64,000 nt of DNA from Rhodospirillaceae bacterium. Lineage in GTDB: Bacteria; Pseudomonadota; Alphaproteobacteria; GCA-2731375. The notes under the pieces are model-generated. The model was not told the origin of the DNA. It saw only the letters and a program-made list of their open reading frames with translations, and searched no databases. Shown one piece after another: positions 34,499 through 41,668 of this stretch. The number at the start of each line of letters is the position of its first letter. Positions within the stretch are counted from its first letter, which is position 1. The DNA is taken from positions 27,290-91,289 of the forward strand of contig JABJKS010000001.1 of NCBI GenBank assembly GCA_018660265.1. Direction: 5' to 3'. A program made the position numbers and the translations under genes.

Positions 34499-34547
34499 GT
34501 AAAGCACCGCTGACACGGCGATGGTTTCTCTATATCTGTAGCTTCAT

Positions 34548-34636
34548 ACTGCGTATCCGTTTAGAGCAAATTTCGACGACCTGTGATCACTCCTGTAATC
34601 CAAGCGGTTGGTTCAATTGCTCTTTTCTAAAGAATC
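34548..34636. repeat. Intergenic repeat, inverted relative of the copy at 28568-28640
   Basis: The reverse complement reads AAAAGAGCAATTGAACC, then a TTGGAT core, then AAATTTGCTCTAAA, matching the third unit after the thiolase gene. The core is diverged but the arms are almost identical. It lies between the LLM terminator and the enoyl-CoA hydratase gene. Confidence 0.65.
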
Positions 34637-34680
34637 TGAGCATGTCTAAAAGAGATATGCACCAGGGAAGGGACATTCAC

Positions 34681-35478
34681 ATGGACTATCAAAACATTCT
34701 GTTTGAACAGACTGGCGCTGACGGCGCGGTGGGGCTTATGACCCTGAACAGGCCGGACAAGATGAATGCCTGGACCCACGATATGCGCGATGAATTGATG
34801 CATGCCATGGACCGGGTCAACAACGATCCCAATATGGGTGCCATGGTGATCACGGGGGCGGGGCGGGGCTTTTGCGCCGGGGCCGATATTGGTGCCATGT
34901 TCAAATCCAAGCTGGATGAAAATGCGCCGAAACGGCCGCCATCGTCAGGTGCCTGGGTTAAAGCGGTGCGCGGGGCAAAACCCATGATCGCCGCCGTCAA
35001 CGGTGCCTGCGTTGGCGTTGGCCTGACGCAGATTTTGCCTTGCGATTACATCATGGCGTCAGAGAAGGCGAAATTCAGTTGCGCCTTTGTAAAGATGGGC
35101 GTGGTGACGGAGCTGGCATCGTCCCACTATCTGATCCAGCGCATGGGCTGGGGCAATGCCTCTGAAGTGTCGCTGACTGCCCGCATGATCCCAGGTGAGG
35201 AAGCGGTGCAATTGGGCTTGGCCGACCGGTTGGTCGCCCACGATGATTTGGTGAACGAGGCTGTGGCCCTGGGTGAAATGATGGCGCAAAACCCGTCCCG
35301 GCAATTGCGCATGGTCAAAGAGCTATTCACCCAGAACGGCAGCGAGGCGGATCTGGATGTCATTCTTCAGCGGGAATTTGACGCCCTGGAGTTGGCCTAC
35401 AAATCGCCCGAGCATAGGGAGGCTGTGAACGCCTTCATGGAAAAACGCAAACCTGATTTTCGTAAAATTACAGAGTGA
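34681..35478 (+). CDS. Enoyl-CoA hydratase/isomerase
   Basis: 265-residue crotonase-fold enzyme hydrating trans-2-enoyl-CoA. Oxyanion-hole segments are AGRGFCAGADIGAMF and NGACVGVGLTQILPCDYIMASEKAKFSCAFVKMGVVTELASSHYLIQRMG. A glutamate in VVTELASS matches the second catalytic Glu, while the first position is less clear. GGGAAGGGAC upstream supports the ATG at 34681 over an earlier frame start at 34642. It is followed at 18 bp by the GST gene, probably in one operon. The substrate is unknown. Confidence 0.9.
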   Translation: MDYQNILFEQTGADGAVGLMTLNRPDKMNAWTHDMRDELMHAMDRVNNDPNMGAMVITGAGRGFCAGADIGAMFKSKLDENAPKRPPSSGAWVKAVRGAKPMIAAVNGACVGVGLTQILPCDYIMASEKAKFSCAFVKMGVVTELASSHYLIQRMGWGNASEVSLTARMIPGEEAVQLGLADRLVAHDDLVNEAVALGEMMAQNPSRQLRMVKELFTQNGSEADLDVILQREFDALELAYKSPEHREAVNAFMEKRKPDFRKITE

Positions 35479-35496
35479 TAGGAGCGGACTAATCTT

Positions 35497-36108
35497 ATGA
35501 GTAAATTGCAAATTCACGGTGCCTTTAATACCCGCACATCCCGAGTGATCTGGATGGCCATGGAATTAGGCCTGGACTATGACCATAACCCAATCCATTA
35601 CAGCGATGGCAGCACCAGGACGCCTGAGTTCCTGGCCATCAATCCCAATGCCACCCTACCTGCGATTGTGGATGGTGATCTGTGTTTGTGGGAATCCCTG
35701 GCCATTAATCTGTATCTGGCAAACAAGCACGGTGGTGATCTGGCACCAAAGGACACCGCTGAACAAGGTCTGGCCCTGCAATGGAGTTTTTGGGCCACGT
35801 CGGAAGTTGAAATGGCTGCTTTGGACGCCCTGAAAAACCGTCTGCTACTGCCAGAGGGGGAGCGCGATGCAGCTGTGGTCGACGCCGCAGAAAAGAAGTT
35901 GGCGAAACCACTGGCTGTTCTGGATGGGGTATTGGCGGATCGGGATTATCTGTTCGGTGACCGCTTTACTGTGGCGGATTTGAATGTCTCCGCTGTTGTG
36001 GGGTGGGCCAAAATTGCCAAACTGGATTTATCCGCCTGGCCGAATTTGACCGCCTGGTTGGATCGATGCCTGGGTCGCCCGGCTTTTTTAAAGGCACGGG
36101 GAAACTAG
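35497..36108 (+). CDS. Glutathione S-transferase family protein
   Basis: 203 residues with a thioredoxin-like N-terminal domain (about 1-80: LQIHGAFNTRTSRVIWMAMELGLDYDHNPIHY, FLAINPNATLPAIVDGDLCLWESLAINLYLANKH, including the cis-Pro and the ES that bind glutathione). An all-helical C-terminal domain carries FGDRFTVADLNVSAVV. The active-site residue is probably Ser or Thr near TRTSR. It may conjugate glutathione or isomerise products of the adjacent hydratase or LLM. GGAGCGG is 11 bp before the ATG. Confidence 0.9.
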   Translation: MSKLQIHGAFNTRTSRVIWMAMELGLDYDHNPIHYSDGSTRTPEFLAINPNATLPAIVDGDLCLWESLAINLYLANKHGGDLAPKDTAEQGLALQWSFWATSEVEMAALDALKNRLLLPEGERDAAVVDAAEKKLAKPLAVLDGVLADRDYLFGDRFTVADLNVSAVVGWAKIAKLDLSAWPNLTAWLDRCLGRPAFLKARGN

Positions 36109-36164
36109 TTGCCGATGGCCCAATGTTGAAAGATGACCAATGAAAATCCGATGATGAAAGTCCA

Positions 36165-37007
36165 ATGATGAGGGGGATCGTCGCATTTTGTATCATCATG
36201 GCGGGGCTGTTATCCGGTGCCGCCAACGCTGCCGACTACAAGGCGATCAAGATTGGCGTCGACGGCGACTATGCACCTTGGAACAGCAAGGATAAATCAG
36301 GGGCGTTGATCGGTTTTGAGATCGATTTGGCAAAAGTCCTGTGCAAGCGCATGGCCCTGGAATGCACCTTTGTTGAACACCATTGGGAGGGCATGATACC
36401 CGCCCTGCAGGCCGGCAAGTTCGATGTCATTATGGCGGCCATGACGATTACGCCGGAGCGTATGAAAAGCCTGGCCTTCACACGCGCTTACGCCCAGGTA
36501 CCGGCGCGGTTCGTGATCGCCAAATCGTCTGCCCTGGCCAACGCCAGGTTCGTAGTTCGCAGCATGGATCTATCGTCAATGGCGGCGGGCGATAAGGCCG
36601 GTATCAACGCCATGATCAAGGCATTTACGGGAAAAACCATCGGCGTGAAGGCCGGCAGCAAGCATGAGACATTCTTACGCGATTTCCTTGGCATCAAGGT
36701 TGCAATCCGGCCCTTCGATAATGATGATGCCCTGGATCTGGAGTTTCAATTGGGCAAGGTTGATGCGGCGTTTGGACCCATGAGTTATTGGAAGCCGTTA
36801 TTGGAGTCTGATGCCGGCGAGGATTTTATGGCCGTGGGGCCGCGTATTGTCGGCGGGCCATTGGGCCTTGGTGTCGGGGCCGCCGTGCGCCAGGAAGACC
36901 GGGCCCTGGCGGACGTGCTATCGACGGCTATTCGGGATGCAATCGATGATAAGTCAATTTCCATCCTGGCCAGAAGATGGTTTGGCTTTGATGCCTCGGC
37001 CAGATAA
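36165..37007 (+). CDS. Periplasmic amino-acid-type solute-binding protein (SBP_bac_3)
   Basis: 280 residues. Signal peptide of about 22 residues (VAFCIIMAGLLSGAANA-AD) followed by the family-3 binding-protein fold: IKIGVDGDYAPWNSKDKSGALIGFEIDLAKVLCKRM, DVIMAAMTITPERMKSLAFTRAY and GKTIGVKAGSKHETFLRDF. Members bind polar amino acids, opines or similar and deliver them to an ABC transporter. No permease or ATPase gene is next to it in the window, so it is an orphan whose partner is elsewhere. It could also serve a sensor kinase. Confidence 0.9.
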   Translation: MMRGIVAFCIIMAGLLSGAANAADYKAIKIGVDGDYAPWNSKDKSGALIGFEIDLAKVLCKRMALECTFVEHHWEGMIPALQAGKFDVIMAAMTITPERMKSLAFTRAYAQVPARFVIAKSSALANARFVVRSMDLSSMAAGDKAGINAMIKAFTGKTIGVKAGSKHETFLRDFLGIKVAIRPFDNDDALDLEFQLGKVDAAFGPMSYWKPLLESDAGEDFMAVGPRIVGGPLGLGVGAAVRQEDRALADVLSTAIRDAIDDKSISILARRWFGFDASAR

Positions 37008-37020
37008 TTGATGCCTAAGG

Positions 37021-37167
37021 ATGCCTTCCAATCCAATCGACCGGGAAAGCTGGCCGGACAGTTGGAAACCGGCATCATCCGCCGTTGTGGCCGAGATGGT
37101 GGGCATGTATGAAGACGTTATGGGCCTATCCTGCCCGGAAGTGCCGCAAGCGTACAAGAATAGTTGA
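37021..37167 (+). CDS. Small ORF of 48 aa, possible short protein
   Basis: ATG at 37021 to TGA at 37165-37167 encodes a peptide with SWPDSWKPASSAVVAEMVG and ending PQAYKNS. Composition is protein-like, with an amphipathic helix around AVVAEMVGMYEDVMG. AAGG touches the ATG with no spacing, so its translation is uncertain. It lies in the 180 bp between the binding-protein gene and the dehydrogenase. It may be a remnant instead. Confidence 0.35.
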   Translation: MPSNPIDRESWPDSWKPASSAVVAEMVGMYEDVMGLSCPEVPQAYKNS

Positions 37168-37188
37168 GAATTTTATGGGAGTTGCGAG

Positions 37189-38364
37189 ATGATTGATTTT
37201 GGTTTGCCTGATGATTTGGTGGAACTGCGGGACCGGGTGACAAAGTTCATTCACGAGGAGATCATGCCGTATGAAGCTGATCCGCGTCAGGAATATCACG
37301 GCCCGACAGAGGAGCTGCGTCTGGAACTGGTCGCCAAATCAAGGGCTGCCGGTCTGCTGTCGCCCCATGGGCCGGTGGAATTCGGCGGCCTGGGTTTGAA
37401 CCATGTCGGCATGGCCGTGGTGTTTGAGGCGGCGGGCTATTCCACCCTTGGCCCCCTGGCCCTTAACATTCAGGCACCGGACGAGGGCAATACCAATCTG
37501 TTGCATCAAGTCGCCACTCAGGAACAAAAGGAGCGTTGGCTGGCACCCATGGTGCGGGGCGAAATACGTTCTGTCTTTTCCATGACGGAACCTGACGGGG
37601 CCGGATCTGACCCCTCATTGATGCGCACGGAGGCACGCCCCGACGGTGATGATTATATCATCAACGGTCGCAAGTGGCTGATCACGGGCATGTTTGGCGC
37701 GTCCTATCAAATCCTTATGGCGCGGACTTTTGATAAGGACGGTAAGGACCTGGGTGCCACCATGTTCATGATGGATAACGACACCCCCGGGATCGAGTTG
37801 GTACGGGTTTTGAATACCATCGACAGTAATTCCCCTGGCGGTCATTCAGAGGTGCTGTACACAGATGTCCGCGTTCCCGCATCCCAGGTTCTGGGGCAGG
37901 TGGGCCAGGGTTTCCGCAACGCCCAGGTCCGTCTGACACCGGCCCGGATGACCCATTGCATGCGCTGGCTGGGCGCTGCCGTGCGGGCCCACGATATTGC
38001 CGTCGCCTACGCCAAACAGCGTCAGGCATTCGGCAAGACCCTGGGGGAACACGAAGGCGTTGGCTTTATGTTGGCGGATAACGAGACGGACCTGCATTTC
38101 TGCCGTATCGCGATCTGGCAGGCCTGCTGGTTGTTGGATCAGGGGGAACAGGCCCGCAACGAAACCTCCATGTGCAAAGTGCGCTGTTCCGAAGCGTTGT
38201 CGAACGTGGTCGACCGCTCCCTGCAAATTTTAGGTGGCCGCGGCATCACGGATGATACGGTGGTCGAACGCATCTATCGTGATATTCGCGCCTTCCGGAT
38301 CTATGACGGCCCGTCCGAAGTTCATCGTTGGGCCCTGGCGCGGAACATCATGAAGGGGAATTAG
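37189..38364 (+). CDS. Acyl-CoA dehydrogenase (ACAD10/11-like)
   Basis: 391 residues with the ACAD fold. FAD and substrate motifs: FSMTEPDGAGSDPSLM (about 132-147) and NGRKWLITGMFG. The tail is YDGPSEVHRWALARNIM instead of the usual YEGTxxIQ, as in ACAD10/11-type enzymes and caffeoyl-CoA-reductase-like members. The C-terminal catalytic glutamate cannot be assigned with confidence. GGGAG precedes the ATG. It is likely to act on long or unusual acyl-CoA. It is convergent with the DUF1330 gene, 16 bp apart. Confidence 0.88.
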   Translation: MIDFGLPDDLVELRDRVTKFIHEEIMPYEADPRQEYHGPTEELRLELVAKSRAAGLLSPHGPVEFGGLGLNHVGMAVVFEAAGYSTLGPLALNIQAPDEGNTNLLHQVATQEQKERWLAPMVRGEIRSVFSMTEPDGAGSDPSLMRTEARPDGDDYIINGRKWLITGMFGASYQILMARTFDKDGKDLGATMFMMDNDTPGIELVRVLNTIDSNSPGGHSEVLYTDVRVPASQVLGQVGQGFRNAQVRLTPARMTHCMRWLGAAVRAHDIAVAYAKQRQAFGKTLGEHEGVGFMLADNETDLHFCRIAIWQACWLLDQGEQARNETSMCKVRCSEALSNVVDRSLQILGGRGITDDTVVERIYRDIRAFRIYDGPSEVHRWALARNIMKGN

Positions 38365-38380
38365 GGGCAGCTAAGGCCAC

Positions 38381-38782
38381 CTACGGACAAAACGGATATT
38401 GATCGCCTGTACAGCGGTGGATGACGGCGTATTCGACGCAAAGGCCGCGTAGTCGATAGTTGTTCTCTCCACCCGGTGCCGTCGCAAGATCGAGGAAGGC
38501 CTGATGGCTGGGATACCAGGCGGCTAACATCTCATCGATTTTCTGGATCCCCACCGCCTGGCCGAGGACCGGGTGCCGCCACAGGATTTTGCCGCCCACG
38601 ACGGGCAGGAAGGCTTCCAGCCCGGTGATGTATTCCTGATGCAGGCCGGTGTCGGGAAAACCCGCGTCCGATGTGTACCTGTTCAGGTTGAGCATCAGGA
38701 CGGGGCCGTCGTCGTCGCTATTGGCGATGGTCTTTATAATCGCCAGCTCGTCTTCGTTACGGGTCAATTTGGTTGGCAACAT
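38381..38782 (-). CDS. DUF1330-like protein
   Basis: 133 residues with a ferredoxin-like alpha/beta dimer pattern similar to DUF1330/EthD proteins (GPVLMLNLNRYTSDAGFPDTGLHQEYITGLEAFLPVVGGKILWRHPVLGQAVG, then MLAAWYPSHQAFLDLATAPGG). The ATG at 38782 is preferred because CCGGGAGGTCCACC lies just upstream; a longer frame to 38851 has no such site. It shares a short promoter region with the divergent AhpD-like gene. Family members are often found near degradation genes; function is not assigned. Confidence 0.75.
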   Translation of the reverse strand: MLPTKLTRNEDELAIIKTIANSDDDGPVLMLNLNRYTSDAGFPDTGLHQEYITGLEAFLPVVGGKILWRHPVLGQAVGIQKIDEMLAAWYPSHQAFLDLATAPGGENNYRLRGLCVEYAVIHRCTGDQYPFCP

Positions 38783-38827
38783 GGTGGACCTCCCGGCCTG
38801 AATTTCTGATAATGTCGCTATAAAATA

Positions 38828-39937
38828 ATGACAGAAAATTTGGATGGTCAAATGGAATTGGAAGTCGCCGGCGAGAAACTACCCATGCGTGACAGTCTGG
38901 GCCGCGAAATTGAGGTGGCTTGGCAACGTTTGGCGGCACCCGGAACCTGGTGGACCGGTGCCGAACGTCTGGCCATTGCGGCAGAGGTGCGACGCGCTGG
39001 CGAATGTGCCCTATGCCAACGTCGCAAGGCGGCTTTGTCACCCTATACGGTAGACGGCGTACATGACAGCGACAGCGATTTGCCTGATGTTGTGATCGAG
39101 GCGATCCACCGCCTGGTCACCGACGCCGGGCGGATCACCGAAAAATGGGTGCTGTCCCTGGCCCCGGATCTGGATGAAACTGCCTACGTGGAAATCATTG
39201 GCGTGATCGCGGTGCTGACCGGCCTGGACAAATTGCATCAAGCGCTTGGGTTACCCTTGCGGGCACTGCCCGCGCCAGAGGCGGGCGCGCCGAACCGTCA
39301 GCTGCCAAAGGGCGCGAAACGAAACCTGGCCTGGGTTTCTACCCTGGCACCGGAGGACGTCGGCCCGGAAGATCCAAACCCCTATCCAATTCACGGCGAT
39401 AAGAACATTCATCGCGGTCTGAGCCTGGTGCCACAAGAGGTGATCAATTTCTTTGATCTGGATGTGGAGCTGTATTTGAAGGATCACGAGATCAGGGATT
39501 TCGAACATGATTTCCGTGCCATCAGCCATGCCCAGATAGAGTTTATCGCCGGGCGAACGTCGGCCTTGAACGGGTGCTATTATTGAACCACCTCACATTC
39601 AGCTCTGCTCCGTGCGAGTGGCGAAAATTCCGGCGATGACTACGATCTCTCTGCCATTATGACGACCGACGGCGCTGCCGACAGCGTGCCTCATGGTGAG
39701 GTCTTGATGTTCCTGGTAGAGGCAGTACACAGCGGCGAGGAGAGCGCTATTGCGACCGCCCGCCTGGCCGTGCGGGATACTCTGGGCGATGCCGCTTTTG
39801 TGGATGCCTGCGCGACCATTGCCTCCTTCAGTGCGGTGGTCAAAATCGCCGATGGTGCCGGCATACCGCTGGAGGATTACAAGGAAGAGGCGACGCGGGA
39901 GATGCGTTCCGAATTCGCCATCAACCAATTTCAATAG
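38828..39937 (+). CDS. AhpD-like (alkylhydroperoxidase-related) selenoprotein with in-frame TGA decoded as Sec253
   Basis: 370 codons including the stop, read through TGA at 39584-39586. Upstream of the TGA the frame gives a 252-residue protein ending SALNGCYY; in the same frame, without a shift, it continues TTSHSALLRASG and so on to 39937. The TGA falls at the second cysteine position of the AhpD/CMD redox motif (LNxCxYC), so the motif is C-x-x-U. The N-terminal domain (about 40-150) has its own CxxC (C60, C63: ECALCQRRK). These two-domain AhpD-related proteins are thought to be thiol or peroxide reductases; Sec-bearing AhpD-like members have been reported from marine metagenomes. A hairpin follows the TGA. 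Ordinary annotation would call two genes (38828-39586 and 39659-39937). A TGC-to-TGA sequencing error or mutation is the main alternative. Confidence 0.82.
39587..39625 (+). promoter_or_regulatory. Candidate bacterial SECIS element
   Basis: Just downstream of the TGA, CTC 39603-39605 pairs with GAG 39616-39618 and GC 39607-39608 pairs with GC 39614-39615 around the apical loop TCCGT 39609-39613, with flanking G-T and C-G pairs. The loop guanine is 26 bases past the TGA, within the usual bacterial SECIS window. Weak primary consensus is normal, so support is structural only. Confidence 0.45.
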
Positions 39938-39967
39938 TCTATCGATCATGAGAAGGAAAAATTTGTG

Positions 39968-41593
39968 ATGGAATGGTATCCAAAGCGTCGATTTGGCGAT
40001 CTTGCGGACGAGGCGGCACGACGATTTGGGGACCGCGAAGGGCTGGTGTTTCAAGACGCCCGTTATAGTTTTAGCGAGATTGCACAGGCATCGGATCGGG
40101 CGGCCAAGGGTTTGATGGCCCAGGGCGTCAAACGTGGCGATCATGTCGCCTTGTGGCTGAACAATTGCGCTGAATGGGTTTTTATCAGCTGTGCCCTGAC
40201 AAAAATCGGTGCCGTTCAGGTGCCTGTGAATACAAGGTTCCGCACCGCTGATCTGGAATACGTGGTGCGCCAGTCGGACTCGACGATGTTGATCACCCAT
40301 GATCAATCCGGCCCCATCGACTATCTGGCCATGGTGCGTGAGGTTATCGCCCTGCCCGATGTGGGTAGCGACGTTCATGATGATGCGTTCCCCGAAATGC
40401 GCCGTGTCCTGATCCTTGGCCGGGAAGATTATGCAGGCACTGTTTCCTGGGACGAAACTTTGCGTAGCGGTGAAGGTGTCAGCGATCAGGATTTGGCCGA
40501 CCGGGCCGCATCGGTGGATCCCGATGACCTGGTTTTTATCATGTACACATCCGGCACCACGGGCTTTCCCAAAGGTGCCATGCACAGCCATAAACTGATC
40601 CGCAATCTGGAGGAGCGCGCCTTTCGTATGGCGTACACCATCAATGATGTGATCTTGAATTATCTGCCCCTGTTCCATGCCTTTGGCTATTCCGAGGGGA
40701 TGTTGATGTCCCTGATCACGGGGGCCAAGCAAATCGTCACGGAAACCTTCGATCCCAATGAAAGCCTGGATCTTATCGCCAGGGAAGGCGTGACGATCAT
40801 GCACGGTTTTGAGGCCCACTTGAAGGGGTTGAGCGAATGCCAGCTTGCCAGTCCGCGGGATGTATCGACCCTGCGCACGGGCGTTTGTGCGGCAGGTATG
40901 CATAGCGCGACGCCGACAATGCGCAAGGCGGCACAGGTGTTGGCCCCGTTCAAGAATCTCTCCGGTTACGGCATGACGGAGACGTGGCTGACCGTCGCGC
41001 TGAACTCCCTCGATGATAGTGAGGCTTTGCGTTGCGAGACATCGGGCTATCTCTGCCATGGCTATGAGATGCGCATTGCCGATCCCGAGACGAACGCGGA
41101 ACAACCGCTGGGCGTGCCGGGGGAGCTTTTGGTGCGCGGTTATAGCGTGATGTTGGGTTACTATAAAAAGCCGGAGGAGACGGCGGCCTCGTTCGATGAG
41201 GATGGATGGTTCCATAGTGGCGATACGGCGGAATGGTTGGAGGGGGGCTATATGCGCTTTCTGGGTCGCTACAAGGATATGTTGAAGGTCGGGGGTGAGA
41301 ACGTGGACCCCATGGAGACCGAGGGCATGTTGTTGGCTCACCCCGAAATTTCACAGATCGCCATCGTCGCCTATCCTGATGAAACCTTGTCCGAGGTGCC
41401 TGTGGCCTTTGTGGAGCGGGTTGCGGGCAGTGATATTTCGTCCGAAGGCGTGCTTGATCTTTGCCGGGGCAAAGTCGCCTCGTTCAAAATTCCACGTCAT
41501 GTATTTTTTGTTGATGAATTCCCCATGACCGCGTCGGGCAAAATTCGCAAGGTGGAGTTGCGTGAGGAAGCATTGCGCCTGCTGGCCGATTGA
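39968..41593 (+). CDS. Acyl-CoA ligase, tandem paralogue 1
   Basis: 541-residue AMP-forming CoA ligase starting MEWYPKRRFGD. P-loop FIMYTSGTTGFPKGAM (about 185-200), the YGMTETW A5 motif, WFHSGD and the hinge GRYKDMLKVGGENVDPME, and TASGKIRKVELR near the C-terminus. It is closely related throughout to the next gene at 41669. GAAGGAAAAATTTGTG precedes the ATG, with an alternative GTG 3 bases earlier. It is placed 30 bp after the AhpD-like gene, so probably in one operon. Confidence 0.92.
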   Translation: MEWYPKRRFGDLADEAARRFGDREGLVFQDARYSFSEIAQASDRAAKGLMAQGVKRGDHVALWLNNCAEWVFISCALTKIGAVQVPVNTRFRTADLEYVVRQSDSTMLITHDQSGPIDYLAMVREVIALPDVGSDVHDDAFPEMRRVLILGREDYAGTVSWDETLRSGEGVSDQDLADRAASVDPDDLVFIMYTSGTTGFPKGAMHSHKLIRNLEERAFRMAYTINDVILNYLPLFHAFGYSEGMLMSLITGAKQIVTETFDPNESLDLIAREGVTIMHGFEAHLKGLSECQLASPRDVSTLRTGVCAAGMHSATPTMRKAAQVLAPFKNLSGYGMTETWLTVALNSLDDSEALRCETSGYLCHGYEMRIADPETNAEQPLGVPGELLVRGYSVMLGYYKKPEETAASFDEDGWFHSGDTAEWLEGGYMRFLGRYKDMLKVGGENVDPMETEGMLLAHPEISQIAIVAYPDETLSEVPVAFVERVAGSDISSEGVLDLCRGKVASFKIPRHVFFVDEFPMTASGKIRKVELREEALRLLAD

Positions 41594-41668
41594 CGGCTCT
41601 GCGACATCTGGTCAACAATATAGATCCAACATTCGCTGTATTGAGGCCGGGGTGGGACGCGTACAAAT

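Noticed and set aside
39584..39664. Two separate genes, with the second starting at ATG 39659
   Set aside because: The 24 codons between the TGA and that ATG are a clean in-frame continuation of AhpD motif residues (TTSHSALLRASG), no ribosome site precedes 39659, and an isolated 92-residue second gene would lack the redox motif.
39599..41341. 580-codon open frame on the minus strand
   Set aside because: It is antisense to the AhpD-like gene tail and the first tandem CoA ligase; the ligase motifs on the plus strand are intact, so this long frame is a codon-bias shadow.
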